A stretch of DNA of 57,417 bases from Symploca sp. SIO2E9 (GTDB lineage: Bacteria > Cyanobacteriota > Cyanobacteriia > Cyanobacteriales > Coleofasciculaceae). The translations under genes and the position numbers were made by a program. The DNA is taken from contig JAAHGS010000007.1 in the NCBI GenBank assembly GCA_010692645.1, positions 1-57,417 of the forward strand, written 5' to 3'. Under the pieces are notes generated by a model, which was not told the DNA's origin, did not search any database, and saw only the letters and a list, made by a program, of their open reading frames with translations. Within the stretch, counting starts at the first letter, position 1; each line of letters opens with the position of its first letter. Below are positions 26,061 to 35,113 of the stretch, one piece after another.

Positions 26061-26310
26061 TTTTGCTACTTTTTTTTAAGAACTTAAAACTTCTGTGGAA
26101 AAACTGGCTACTTTTTCCAACTTTTTGTGACTGAAAAAAAACCAGAGTGCAGGTTATTGTCAAATAACGAGACGGAAATTTGGGAGTGGATTATTGTTAT
26201 CTCCCCAAATTTAGAAATCCAATTAGTTTTTCCATAAGGTCTTGGATTATGTCAACTGCTAAATTACCGGGAACAATTGTCGGAAAAGGTAGTGTTGGAG
26301 AATGCGGCAA

Positions 26311-26340
26311 TTTACTTATTACTTATTACTTATTACTTAA
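26311..26340. repeat. Heptanucleotide tandem repeat (TTACTTA)n
   Basis: Four copies of the TTACTTA unit, identical to those at 2001-2036. Read on the minus strand the array begins with the TAA stop codon (26337-26339) of the small membrane protein gene. Confidence 0.88.
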
Positions 26341-26534
26341 AAACGCCGCGTTTTTTGAATACCGTAAACAATCCCCATGACGATAGAGAGCAAAATCAAC
26401 AAATAAATTACACCACCAGGAAGAAAGGTTAAAATCCCAAAACCTCTAAACAAATAGATAATCACAGTAATTGCTAGAGTAATAACAAAAGCATAAGCAA
26501 AGTTTTTAGCTTCAGATGGTGGAGATGGACTCAT
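26337..26534 (-). CDS. Small two-helix membrane protein
   Basis: A 65-residue protein with helices at about residues 11-29 (FAYAFVITLAITVIIYLF) and 35-56 (LPGGVIYLLILLSIVMGIVYG), ending in basic residues QKTRRF. The layout is the same as that of the 78-residue protein at 26902-27138: the G-hg-hxPxG turn, the second helix ending MGIVYG versus LGILMG, and the basic R-rich end. They are probably paralogues. No strong ribosome site is visible. Function unknown. Confidence 0.6.
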   Translation of the reverse strand: MSPSPPSEAKNFAYAFVITLAITVIIYLFRGFGILTFLPGGVIYLLILLSIVMGIVYGIQKTRRF

Positions 26535-26560
26535 AAATTAACGTAAATTTATAAATTATA

Positions 26561-26691
26561 TATAGCAACGGACATGTCGGTTAGGACATCGTATTTTGAT
26601 TTAAAGGGAACAGGGAACAGGGAACAGGGAGCAGGGAACAAAAAACAACAGGTAACAAGGAAGTGTCCTAACAGCTGTGGCAACTGCTATA
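26561..26691. mobile_element. Miniature inverted-repeat element B, copy 1 (131 bp)
   Basis: The ends are TATAGCAACGGACATGTCGG with TTAGGACAT, and the inverted TATAGCAGTTGCCACAGCTG with TTAGGACAC. The interior carries GGGAACA heptamers (about four copies at 26607-26640). Copy 2 lies inverted at 33476-33589 and a diverged relative at 52657-52758. TA-bounded ends suggest mobilisation by an IS630/Tc1-type transposase. Confidence 0.82.
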
Positions 26692-26764
26692 ATTTTCAAT
26701 TTAGAAGAGAGTCGCAGGATCATTACTCTGCTTACAAAGCTAGAATTAATGACTTCTACTCGCT

Positions 26765-26889
26765 AAGCTGTTACGCATTTAAATCATATATTCATTTGAT
26801 ATTAGTTAATGGCCCAAACTCTTGTTCCTCCTGCCTCCAGCATCGGGCCTTCTGCCTTGCTGTTGTGCATTAAAAATGCACGACAGCTT
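26765..26889. mobile_element. Miniature element C, copy 1 (125 bp)
   Basis: It begins AAGCTGTTACGCATTTAAAT and ends with a near-palindrome TGCTGTTGTGCATTAAAAATGC with ACGACAGCTT. An inverted copy lies at 37537-37655 with the same two ends and the shared internal ATATTAGTTAATGGC and GCCTTCTGCCTTGCTG. The terminal repeats match over about 18 bp. Confidence 0.8.
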
Positions 26890-26901
26890 ACTCCCTCTTC
26901 A

Positions 26902-27138
26902 TTATCGATACAACCTACTCCTACTTAAACCCATCAAGATTCCAAGACCTAAGGAAAAGAGAACAATTGCCCAAATAATATATGTCGAAACTCCTTCAAT
27001 GACACCTATCCCCTGCAAAAGTAACACTAAAGCAGCCAGCAACAAACCAACACCTGTAGAAACACCCATTATGTACAAAAAAGTCCTTAAGCCTGGATCT
27101 GGGGGTTGATTAGGGTTTCGATTTGGTTGTAAGTTCAT
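26902..27138 (-). CDS. Small two-helix membrane protein (paralogue of the 26337 gene)
   Basis: From ATG 27138 the protein is 78 residues; the ATG is preferred over the longer frame because AGGAG lies just upstream. A proline/asparagine-rich N-terminus (QPNRNPNQPPDPG) is followed by helices at about residues 19-41 and 48-69 and a basic end (GLSRSRLYR). It shares layout and several positions with the 65-residue protein downstream. Both lie upstream of no common operon gene; clpB follows on the same strand. Function unknown. Confidence 0.7.
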   Translation of the reverse strand: MNLQPNRNPNQPPDPGLRTFLYIMGVSTGVGLLLAALVLLLQGIGVIEGVSTYIIWAIVLFSLGLGILMGLSRSRLYR

Positions 27139-27253
27139 AATTAGGACTCCTGTATGTGAGTTTGTAGCTTGTGCCAACAAGGTAATACAAACAGAAAAGA
27201 CTACAGGTCGCGTCGCAACGCCACCTGTATCAAATTAACATCTGTTGTTAGTA

Positions 27254-29881
27254 TTAACTTGACTGAGTGGTCAGTAACTCAGCTGGCAACCGCTTAAAGT
27301 CAAGCCGTTCATTCTCAACATCCACAAAGATTGTATCACCGTCGTAGAAATCGCCCCGGAGGATACCCTTGGCAATTTGGGTTTCAAGTTCTCGCTGAAT
27401 TGCTCTTTTGAGTGGTCGTGCCCCGAATACAGGGTCGTATCCTACTTCTGCCAAAAAGTCAAGGGCATGGTCAGAGAGTTTCAGAGACATCTTACGCTCT
27501 GCCAAACGCTGTTCTAAGCGCAGGGTTTGCAGCGCGACTATGTGTCGCAACTGGTGTTTCTGCAAGGCGTGGAAGATAATGATTTCGTCAATACGGTTGA
27601 GGAACTCTGGACGGAAACTAGAACGCATTACTTCCATAACCCGATTGCGCATCTCTTCATATTGAGAGTCATCGCCAGCAAGGTCTAGAATATACTGGGA
27701 ACCAACGTTGCTGGTCATGATGATGATGCTGTTTTTGAAATCTACGGTGTGACCTTGGGAATCAGTGACACGACCATCATCGAGGATTTGCAGCATCACG
27801 TTAAAGACATCGGGATGCGCTTTCTCAATTTCGTCAAACAGAATCACTGCATAGGGACGCCTGCGGATGGCTTCGGTGAGTTGACCACCTTCTTCATAAC
27901 CAACGTATCCTGGAGGAGCGCCAATTAGTCGTGAGACGGTGTGCTTCTCCATGTATTCAGACATATCAATGCGCACCATGGCGTCTTCGGTATCGAACAG
28001 ATAGGCAGCAAGAGCTTTTGCCAGTTCGGTCTTGCCAACGCCAGTAGGACCGAGGAAAATAAAGCTAGCAGTGGGGCGATTGGGGTCAGCTAAACCAGCA
28101 CGCGACCGCTGAATGGCATCAGCAACGGCAGTTACTGCCTCTTCTTGACCAATTACTCTCTTGTGCAGTTCTGCTTCTAGGTTCAGCAGCTTCTCTTTCT
28201 CAGACTCTACTAGCTTGCTGATCGGAATACCAGTCCATTTAGAAATGATTTCGGCAATATCGGCTTCTGTGACTTCCTCCCGCAGCAGAGATTTACCACT
28301 GGTTTGGTTATCTGAGAGCTGTTTTTCTGCTGCAGCTAGTGATTTGTTCAACTCAGCTAATTTGCCATATTTTAACTCAGCAGCTCGGTTAAGGTCATAG
28401 TCACGTTCAGCTTGCTGAATTTCGACATTAACTCGGTCAATCTCTTCTTTAATACCCTGAATACGGTCAATTAGGTCTTTCTCTGACTGCCACTGGGCAC
28501 TTAAAGTACGCTGCTCTTCTTTTTGGTCCGCTAGTTCTTTTTCCAGTTTTTCCAACCTGGCTTGAGAGGCAGAGTCACTTTCTTTTTGCAGCGATAGCCT
28601 TTCCATCTCTAACTGTAGGATTTTGCGGTCAATTTCATCAAGTTCTTCTGGTTTGGAAGTAATCTCCATTTTCAGCCTTGCTGCTGCCTCATCTACTAAG
28701 TCAATCGCTTTGTCAGGCAAGAAGCGATCGCTAATATATCTAGTAGACAAAGTTGCTGCCGCTACTAAGGAACTATCAGAAATCTTGACACCGTGATGAA
28801 CTTCGTAGCGCTCTTTTAAACCCCGCAGGATCGAGATAGAATCTTGTACACTGGGCTGATCCACATAAACCTGCTGGAATCGACGCTCTAAAGCGGCATC
28901 TTTTTCAATATACTTACGGTACTCATCGAGAGTTGTGGCACCGATACAGCGTAACTCACCTCTAGCCAACATTGGTTTAAGTAAGTTGCCTGCGTCCATT
29001 GCGCCTTGGGCAGCACCAGCACCGACGACGGTGTGAATTTCATCAATGAACATAATGATTTGCCCCTGAGAGTCGGTGACTTCTTTGAGAACCGCCTTCA
29101 AACGTTCTTCAAATTCGCCCCGAAACTTGGCACCAGCAATCAATGCCCCCATATCCAGAGCAATTAATTTCCTGTCTTTAAGGGACTGAGGAACATCACC
29201 AGCAACAATGCGCTGCGCCAACCCTTCTGCAATTGCCGTCTTACCCACTCCGGGTTCCCCAATCAGGACTGGGTTATTTTTGGTACGCCTAGAGAGAATT
29301 TGAATAGTACGGCGAATCTCATCATCTCGCCCAATCACTGGGTCTAGTTTACCTTCCCCTGCCGCCTGTGTCAGGTCGCGTCCATATTTTTCCAGTGCTT
29401 GATATTTGCCTTCTGGATTTTGGTCGGTCACTTTTTGCTTCCCCCGAATCTGGGCAATTATGCTTTTGAGCTTGTTTTCATCCAGTTTAAATTCTTGGAA
29501 TAAGGCTTTGCCAAAGCGCTCATCTTTAATATAGGCAAGCATCAAATGCTCAATAGAAATATAGTCATCACTGTAGTCTTGGCGATAGGATTGAGCTTGA
29601 TCTAAGAGATTATCAAGACTGCCTCCGAGATAGATAGAGCTATTACCACCGGAGACTTTTGGTTTGTTGGCAATAAAGGTTTCAACAGCTTCGTGCACTC
29701 GCTGCACTGGCACTTCGGCTTTATTGAGAATACTGGTAGCTAGTCCATCTTGTTCGAGCAACGCTTTCATTAAGTGTTCGCTCTCGATTTGCTGGTGATG
29801 GGCTGCTTTGGCAACATCTGGGGTGCGGGCGATCGCTTCCCAAGCTTTTTCTGTAAACTGGTTAGGATTATTTGGTTGCAT
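27254..29881 (-). CDS. clpB: ATP-dependent chaperone ClpB
   Basis: An 875-residue Hsp100 disaggregase. The N-terminal Clp_N domain covers residues 1-145 ([17 protein letters not shown]). NBD1 has Walker A GEPGVGKT near residue 208 and Walker [15 protein letters not shown] near 275. The long coiled-coil middle domain covers about 410-530. NBD2 has Walker A GPTGVGKT near 610 and [14 protein letters not shown] near 680. The middle domain separates it from ClpC and ClpA. It acts with DnaK in rescue of aggregated proteins. The length is normal and the start has GGAG upstream. Cyanobacteria often have two clpB genes; which one this is cannot be told. Confidence 0.95.
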   Translation of the reverse strand: MQPNNPNQFTEKAWEAIARTPDVAKAAHHQQIESEHLMKALLEQDGLATSILNKAEVPVQRVHEAVETFIANKPKVSGGNSSIYLGGSLDNLLDQAQSYRQDYSDDYISIEHLMLAYIKDERFGKALFQEFKLDENKLKSIIAQIRGKQKVTDQNPEGKYQALEKYGRDLTQAAGEGKLDPVIGRDDEIRRTIQILSRRTKNNPVLIGEPGVGKTAIAEGLAQRIVAGDVPQSLKDRKLIALDMGALIAGAKFRGEFEERLKAVLKEVTDSQGQIIMFIDEIHTVVGAGAAQGAMDAGNLLKPMLARGELRCIGATTLDEYRKYIEKDAALERRFQQVYVDQPSVQDSISILRGLKERYEVHHGVKISDSSLVAAATLSTRYISDRFLPDKAIDLVDEAAARLKMEITSKPEELDEIDRKILQLEMERLSLQKESDSASQARLEKLEKELADQKEEQRTLSAQWQSEKDLIDRIQGIKEEIDRVNVEIQQAERDYDLNRAAELKYGKLAELNKSLAAAEKQLSDNQTSGKSLLREEVTEADIAEIISKWTGIPISKLVESEKEKLLNLEAELHKRVIGQEEAVTAVADAIQRSRAGLADPNRPTASFIFLGPTGVGKTELAKALAAYLFDTEDAMVRIDMSEYMEKHTVSRLIGAPPGYVGYEEGGQLTEAIRRRPYAVILFDEIEKAHPDVFNVMLQILDDGRVTDSQGHTVDFKNSIIIMTSNVGSQYILDLAGDDSQYEEMRNRVMEVMRSSFRPEFLNRIDEIIIFHALQKHQLRHIVALQTLRLEQRLAERKMSLKLSDHALDFLAEVGYDPVFGARPLKRAIQRELETQIAKGILRGDFYDGDTIFVDVENERLDFKRLPAELLTTQSS

Positions 29882-30143
29882 ATTTTCAAAGCTCCTAATA
29901 TGATTTTGTATAACCAGTGAAGGCTCTAGCCTTTCGCCTCACCCATTGACTGTAGCTGATTCTGGCTTTGGAGCTGGTGATACCTTCCTCACTCTGAAAG
30001 TAGCGATCACCCTAAATTTTATCTAGCTCCGGCAAGAAGACCCTCGCTTTTAGCGATGGGATGAATTGCCAGTCAGTATCTTAGAAACCATCCTTATGCC
30101 CTATAAAAATGGGTGTATAATAGAGCATAAGGAGGTGATACAA

Positions 30144-30437
30144 GTGTTTAATCTGACCTACGAATTTAAGCTTAAGCCAACCAAAGCACAGGTAGATCAG
30201 TTCAACGATTGGCTTGAACTTAACCGTCGTGTCTACAACTATGCTCTAGCTGAGCGCAAGGACTGGTATAGGTCTCGCAGTTGTCGAATTAACGCTTGTT
30301 CCCTTCGGTCTGAATACATCATCCCAGCTGAAAGTAAGCGTCCCACCTACGTTGATCAAGCAAAGGCCTTAACTGTCTACCGAAAAAAACAAATATTTGC
30401 TAAAGAATCCTCTGTTTTATCTAAGAAAGTTAAATAA
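30144..30437 (+). pseudogene. tnpB: Truncated IS605/IS607-type transposon protein TnpB (N-terminal fragment)
   Basis: From GTG 30144, preceded by a perfect AAGGAGGTGA ribosome site, the frame encodes the first 80 or so residues of TnpB: FNLTYEFKLKPTKAQVDQFN, then WLELNRRVYNYALAERKDW and YVDQAKALTVYRKK. These are the helix-turn-helix/OrfB N-terminal features. After about position 30388 the frame runs into antisense PKS-linker DNA and ends at 30437. The RuvC catalytic part and zinc finger are absent. Element 5' sequences may begin near 30030 (CCCTCGCTTTTAGCGATGGG hairpin). Confidence 0.82.
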
Positions 30438-30847
30438 TTCTGTGTGAGTGCATTTAGAGCTTTTTCGCTCTTAGCAGATAGAGTAAGTAAATGGTATAAA
30501 GGTTCAATTTCCCCTGTAGAAAGCTCAACTTGCACTGGTTTTGGAGAAGTGAGCTCCATTTTGGTTGGAATTTCAATTCTCCCCGTCTCCCCGTCTCCCC
30601 GTCTCCCCTTCTCCTTATTGGCTCCCCCACTCTTTTTTTCGTTCACCCCTTCGTCTTCGACAAAGCGAACCAATCGAAAGATGTCCATTGAGTCAATAAT
30701 CCGTTGTTCAATTATCTTTGAGTCATTGCTTATAACCAAGTCAGGTTGGTCATAAGCCAACTCTTCGGTGATAAACTCTTTGAGCATTTGTTCGATCTTT
30801 TCTTCTGTAATTGTATTGTCTTCTGTTATTGCTGTATTTCCTGACAT
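30377..30847 (-). pseudogene. Chimeric remnant: carrier-protein N-terminus joined to PKS linker
   Basis: The first 70 residues look like an acyl/peptidyl carrier protein: KIEQMLKEFITEEL, then DSMDIFRLVRFVEDE, in which the DS pair is the phosphopantetheine site. The reading then breaks into low-complexity residues coded by a (GGGGAGAC)n array. It resumes as VELSTGEIEPLYHLLTLSAKSEKALNAL, which resembles the linker after a ketosynthase in polyketide synthases. It ends where the TnpB fragment begins. A working carrier protein of normal length would have helices III and IV, which are replaced here. I read this as remains of an NRPS/PKS locus joined by deletion. Confidence 0.65.
30578..30614. repeat. 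Tandem heptamer-type array (CCCCGTCT)n inside a coding remnant
   Basis: About four units of CCCCGTCT/CCCCTTCT, the complement of the GGGGAGAC/T unit of other arrays. It lies in frame in the carrier-protein chimera and encodes GRRGDGETGR-type residues. Confidence 0.85.
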
Positions 30848-31812
30848 AACTGAATTCTGTCTATTTTACCAGTTGAAGTTTGGGGCAAGGCTCTACGAAA
30901 CTCAAAGGAATCGGGAACCATATATTTGGGAAGCCGCTGTGCACAAAAAGACTTTAAGGCCTGTATTGAGAGCTCGGGAAGTTCGGCAGGAATCGCTCCT
31001 GTAAGTTTGTTACCACTACCTGCCACCACAACGGCCTTAACCCGGTTACCAATCTCATTGTCAGGGATGGGAATTACTGCCGCTTCTTGTACTTCAGGAT
31101 GGCTGTACAAAATGCTCTCTATCTCACCCAATTCAATGCGATAACCCCGACTCTTAATCATACGGTCTTTACGACCTAAAAAGATATAATTTCCATCCTG
31201 GGCTTGTTTGACAAGATCCCCGGTGTTGTAAATCATCTCATATCCCAACCCATGATGGAAAGTAAGCTGAAAAACTGCACTGTATTGCCCCTTAACTAGT
31301 GAGACTTGACGATTTTTGGCAATTCCCATGAGAAAACCTAGTTTTTGGTGTTTCAAGAACTTAAGATTTTCTCGACTGGAATACCAACAATCTCCTGTCA
31401 CCCAACAGGGTTTTAAGCCCCAAGAAAGTATCTCATTTACCATTTCTCGAAAATAGATATTTTTAGTTTTACCCTCCTCTTTTTTATAAAGACTGTAATT
31501 CACTGGTACTGACAAGCCATTGGGGTCAGTATAGTAGAGAGTTATTAGGTTGATGCCTTTGATTGGACGGTGTTCACTGCCTGACCCAAAATATCCAATT
31601 AACTGGTTTAAATTGGGGTCACTATAAGGTTTTTCCACAACGGTGTCGTCTACACTTAATGTCCCACCTCTCAAATCTATATGTGGCTTAATTTCCTTAA
31701 ATAAATCTTTTGGTTCGTAGCTTTCTCGTAGCAAGAAACGGTTAACACTGTCGTGGGACAATCCTAAAATCTCTGCTAAACCTGTACATCCAGCATACTT
31801 GGATTCTGCCAA
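30826..31812 (-). pseudogene. IS701-type transposase fused in frame to an adenylation-domain C-terminus
   Basis: Residues 1-183 are a transposase (GLAEILGLSHDSVNRFLLRE; first catalytic-type Asp in LSVDDTVVEKPY near 54, second in VTGDCWYSS near 140). The third acid and the C-terminus are missing. From residue 184 (TFHHGLGYEMIYNTGDL) to the end comes the last third of an amino-acid adenylation domain, with motifs A7 (YNTGDLV), A8 (GRKDRMIKSRGYRIELGEIE), A9 (LPKYMVPDSFE) and A10 (STGKIDR). The junction lies near 31265. The transposase frame also continues upstream without a start codon (NLDKYTWFLLAESKY), so the TTG start at 31812 is nominal. It overlaps the carrier-protein start by 22 bp. Confidence 0.8.
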
Positions 31813-32168
31813 TAAAAACCAAGTGTATTTGTCGAGATTGCATTGGGCTGTCGAGGGCTTGGTAATGGTTCTGAGCTTTGAGACGGCGTCAGTGACATTT
31901 TACTACCAAGCTAGCTCACTCAGGCACTTTCGTCTCTTGGCGCTCACCTGTTGATAGGTAGCGTACGCATCGAGAATCACCAACACACATTCGGTTCAGT
32001 TTGTCAATGCGTAAGTCCTAGAAACCTTTCTTGACCAGGTATTTATTTTCAGGGATAGATTTTTTGTTAAGCAGTGTAAAGGGCAAAATTATACCCTTGA
32101 CAAATATTGTATATTATATTAAGCAATAAGTCTTAAGTAAAAAGAAATAAATGTTCTTGTTGTCACCT
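31813..32168. mobile_element. 5' end of the IS701-type element and intergenic DNA
   Basis: On the minus strand the transposase frame extends upstream to about 31905 (VTDAVSKLRTITKPSTAQ), closed by TAA with no ATG. Beyond it is a stretch with TAGGACTTACGCATTGACAAAC near 32010-32030 that looks like the element's outer end. The rest to 32168 is AT-rich with no gene. Confidence 0.5.
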
Positions 32169-32199
32169 ATTACTTATTACTTATTACTTATTACTTATA
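32169..32199. repeat. Heptanucleotide tandem repeat (TTACTTA)n
   Basis: Four copies of the TTACTTA unit, about 30 bp from the stop codon of the next minus-strand gene. Same unit as at 2001, 26311 and 43415. Confidence 0.88.
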
Positions 32200-32227
32200 G
32201 TCAGACTCTTTTCTATTTGTGGCAACA

Positions 32228-32887
32228 TCAATTACCACTAACATTTTCCTCATAGTTGCAGGCTTGATGACCACCAGCCCGGACAATAAAATCATCAGAG
32301 TCTATATCTTGATCCTCAAATTTAACTAACACCGAGCCAGTGTCATCCCAGCGGATGAGACTACCACCATTAGTCAAAGCCTCGAAGCCACCTTCAAAAA
32401 ATGCCAGTCGTTTACTACCTGGATTCCTAATATCAGTGGAATAAATCGTACCAGCTGGCCGACCATTGTAGTAAGATTCGAGATAAAAAGCATATCTAGT
32501 ATTAGCCTGAAACTCAAACTCAGGCAAAGGTTCTGGCACTGCGTTACCAGGAGTACCGTGAAAATCATCGGTGTTGAATAATCCAGCGTCATCTTCATAA
32601 TCAGACGGCACTGTTACATTCTGTGGTTGGTCAGAAGGTTTAGCTTCCACAATCAAAGGAGTCTTTTCACCAGTATCCAAATTAATGACACCAAAGACAG
32701 ACTGATAGGCACCATTTGATTCCACGAATTCAAACTCAACAACCGTATCTTCTTCAAACTCAATAACTTCATTTTCAAAGATATCTGCCGCTTGTACTGG
32801 TGACCCAAAAGCACCGAACAATCCTCCTGCAATAGCGCCGATGAGAATTTTTGCAGCGGCGTACCTAATCCTGCTTTTTATTGACAT
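32228..32887 (-). CDS. Secreted acidic hypothetical protein
   Basis: From ATG 32887 the protein is 219 residues. Residues 1-34 are a signal peptide (ILIGAIAGGLFGAFGSPVQAAD). The mature part is very acidic and rich in beta-type residues (FENEVIEFEEDTVVEFEF, then FDDFIVRAGGHQA). The segment FQANTRYAFYLESYYNGRPAGTIYST resembles the DUF4114-like or lectin-like domains common in cyanobacterial exoproteins, but this is not firm. It is the first of three neighbouring exported proteins on this strand (with 33014 and 33656). Confidence 0.65.
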   Translation of the reverse strand: MSIKSRIRYAAAKILIGAIAGGLFGAFGSPVQAADIFENEVIEFEEDTVVEFEFVESNGAYQSVFGVINLDTGEKTPLIVEAKPSDQPQNVTVPSDYEDDAGLFNTDDFHGTPGNAVPEPLPEFEFQANTRYAFYLESYYNGRPAGTIYSTDIRNPGSKRLAFFEGGFEALTNGGSLIRWDDTGSVLVKFEDQDIDSDDFIVRAGGHQACNYEENVSGN

Positions 32888-32934
32888 CACGACTATCCCA
32901 AACTAAGACATGTTGATTGTTGATTGTAATTGCC

Positions 32935-33006
32935 ATGAGCCATGAACCATGTTTGCGCAGCATGGGCGTAGCGCGAACCATGAACCATGAACCATGAACC
33001 ATGAAC
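32935..33006. repeat. Heptamer tandem repeat (CCATGAA)n, interrupted
   Basis: Copies of CCATGAA surround a small GC-rich block (GCGCAGCATGGGCGTAGCGC), then five more copies run to 33006, just after the stop codon of the next gene. A shorter relative is at about 39100-39122. Confidence 0.82.
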
Positions 33007-33013
33007 AAAAAAA

Positions 33014-33424
33014 CTACCAGGTAGGAGAATTTTGATTAGCTCTTACTTGTTCGATATCCCCTTTTACTCCATCGATAAATTCCCTGGTTTCTGTCACTAA
33101 TCTACTGAATTGTAGACATTCTGGGCTGGGACAAATTTGCTTTTGCAAACGTACCCCTCTGGAAAACCGACGTGGTCCAGTAGGAACAGCAGCAAGGTTG
33201 CAAGATTCAGAGGATGCTGCTAGTTCTTGGCGAAGGCGTCGGGCATTACTGATAATCTCTGGAGAAATTTCACCACCTCCATCAAATATGGGAGATGTAT
33301 TATTCCAGACGTTGCCTCCTGTAATATCTGACAAATTAGGTTGGGCGCTGGCAGGAAAAGCCATCAAGCCACTGCTAATCAGTGATGAACCCATAATCCA
33401 ACCTAGCCATTTCCTTTTACTCAT
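33014..33424 (-). CDS. Secreted hypothetical protein
   Basis: A 136-residue protein with a signal peptide at residues 1-27 (LGWIMGSSLISSGLMAFPASA, cleavage before QPNLS). The mature part is helical with three cysteines (one in SESCNLAAV, two in QICPSPECLQF) and the block RRFSRGVRLQKQICPSPECL. The start has AGGAG upstream. Not recognised as a named family. It has the CCATGAA array directly after its stop and a miniature element B copy upstream. Confidence 0.65.
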   Translation of the reverse strand: MSKRKWLGWIMGSSLISSGLMAFPASAQPNLSDITGGNVWNNTSPIFDGGGEISPEIISNARRLRQELAASSESCNLAAVPTGPRRFSRGVRLQKQICPSPECLQFSRLVTETREFIDGVKGDIEQVRANQNSPTW

Positions 33425-33475
33425 AACTCTTTCTCCTGTTTGACTACTTCAGGACTTAGGCAGCTACACCACATA

Positions 33476-33589
33476 TATAGCAGTCGCCACAGCTGTTAGG
33501 ACACTTCCTCGTTCCCTGCTCCCTGCTCCCTGCTCCCTGCTCCCTTTGAATCAAAATAGGATGTCCTAACTGACATGTCCGTTGCTATA
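33476..33589. mobile_element. Miniature inverted-repeat element B, copy 2 (114 bp, inverted)
   Basis: It is the reverse complement of the element at 26561-26691, with the same two ends (TATAGCAGTCGCCACAGCTG and TATAGCAACGGACATGTCAG read inward). The interior has TCCCTGC heptamers (33510-33542), so the array unit has drifted from GGGAACA to GGGAGCA. Confidence 0.82.
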
Positions 33590-33655
33590 GTTTGAAAAGT
33601 GGGTTACGTTCTGCTAAGACGACCTACAATTAAAGGCTTTGCCTAAGTCCTAGAC

Positions 33656-34897
33656 TTAAAATTTCCAGGCAAAACCGCTGCCGATGACAAACCTAGCTTC
33701 ATCTCCTGCACCAGTAAGATCACGCACTGCCGGAGTAATCACGAAAGGGAAATTTTTAAATGGTGCAATGGAAACTCCTACTCCTAAATCTTGTCCACTC
33801 CACTCGGCGATTACGCTCACTGGGCGAGCTACACGAACAGCAACATTACCAAAAACGTTGATGTTGTCTTCATCATCTGCAACATCATCTGCAGTTTGGA
33901 ATTGCCCACTTCCAAGACCTGCAGTTAATGCTACCCTACTGAAAGGCAAATTAAGATCATTTCGTGTCCGGACAACTTTAGAGATAACTCCATAGACTGA
34001 GTCTTCAAAGTCATTATCGTCGCCGATGTCGATAATACCGTTCCAGCCAGCAGCTACTGCCCAGTCATTACCTAACTGGCGATGCACTTTAAGGTTAAGA
34101 CCACCGCTGCCAAAGTCTCGGTTTGAACCAAAGCTAGCGATCGTGTAAGATAGTTCAACACCCACCGCTTTACGAGCATCACCTAATCCCACACCGATGC
34201 CCAAACTGCCATCATCTTTGTTACTAAATCGAGTTTGTTCTTGATAGGTAGCACTGACAAAACCAGTTCCTTTGTCGGCACCAAACCCAGTTGGAATGGC
34301 AATACTAAGAGATGGTGAAGCTTGAAATTTCCCTGCATCTACTTCTTCAAGCTCGCGCAGCTCATCTTGGAGTTTCTCAACTTCTTGAGTACTATCTGCT
34401 TTGAGTTCACCTCCAGCTGCTAATTTCTGGGCCTGCTGAGCATTGATAGTCTCTTGGGGGGCCAAACTATCAACTTTGAGAGAATTCCCAAAGCTAGGAA
34501 GTTCTGAAAACCCAAAGGCTGATGACAATTCTGGGTTGACGATTACTTCCGGTGAAGCAATCGCCCGAGAAACTTGCTTAAGCTTGACCTCTGTAGAGTC
34601 TTCAAAAGCAACATCATCTACCGTTTGGGATTCAAAATCTTGAGCCTCAGAGTTGTTGCTGATAGCAGGTTCTGCCAAAGCTTGATCAATTAATCCCCCA
34701 GAAGCAAGCATAGCTAAGCTATAAATGGCAAAGGTAGGGATGGGCTGTAGGGAAGAGTTTAACCTCTGGGTTTTTCTTGAACCAAGATTGCCAGCCTTAG
34801 GTTGGTTCCTACCTCTGTAAAAACGATTGCTAGGAAGCAAATCTAGACGACAGAACTCAGGGACAGGCTCGGTGGACACAAACAGACTCCAGTTCAC
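33656..34897 (-). CDS. Probable outer-membrane beta-barrel protein
   Basis: A 413-residue protein from GTG 34897. A hydrophobic segment at about residues 54-75 (FAIYSLAMLASGGLIDQALAE) is the likely signal sequence, so the true start could be later. Residues 165-185 (AAGGELKADSTQEVEKLQDEL) form a short coiled coil. The last 220 residues are alternating beta-type sequence with many glycines and end FAWKF, the aromatic terminus expected of outer-membrane barrels recognised by BamA. The substrate is unknown. Not assigned to a named family. Confidence 0.65.
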   Translation of the reverse strand: MNWSLFVSTEPVPEFCRLDLLPSNRFYRGRNQPKAGNLGSRKTQRLNSSLQPIPTFAIYSLAMLASGGLIDQALAEPAISNNSEAQDFESQTVDDVAFEDSTEVKLKQVSRAIASPEVIVNPELSSAFGFSELPSFGNSLKVDSLAPQETINAQQAQKLAAGGELKADSTQEVEKLQDELRELEEVDAGKFQASPSLSIAIPTGFGADKGTGFVSATYQEQTRFSNKDDGSLGIGVGLGDARKAVGVELSYTIASFGSNRDFGSGGLNLKVHRQLGNDWAVAAGWNGIIDIGDDNDFEDSVYGVISKVVRTRNDLNLPFSRVALTAGLGSGQFQTADDVADDEDNINVFGNVAVRVARPVSVIAEWSGQDLGVGVSIAPFKNFPFVITPAVRDLTGAGDEARFVIGSGFAWKF

Positions 34898-35113
34898 AAC
34901 TGCTGTCCCTTTATACAGAAACTATATCATTCATCCGGAGAAGCTTGAGGATTAAGCGTTGACAAAAAGAGGTAAATATGTATTCATACGGTTGTGTTCA
35001 ACTGGGATACTCGACTGAGTAATTTGCAGTGGGCAACAGGAGCTTGGTGCAATTTGTATGTGAACAATTAACGTGCTTTATACAGGCTTCATATTAGATT
35101 TAATTTTTTAGCA

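Noticed and set aside
26574-26873. A 99-residue frame over elements B and C
   Set aside because: It runs through two miniature elements and shows no protein-like composition.
32096-32125. A promoter TTGACA with an AT-rich -10 near 32120
   Set aside because: It would face only the repeat array and the 3' end of a minus-strand gene; no plus-strand gene follows.
34978-35022. A 14-codon leader-like frame (starting MYSYGCVQLGYS) before the SLBB gene
   Set aside because: It has a weak AGAGGT site, but so short a frame is expected by chance and no attenuator hairpin follows.
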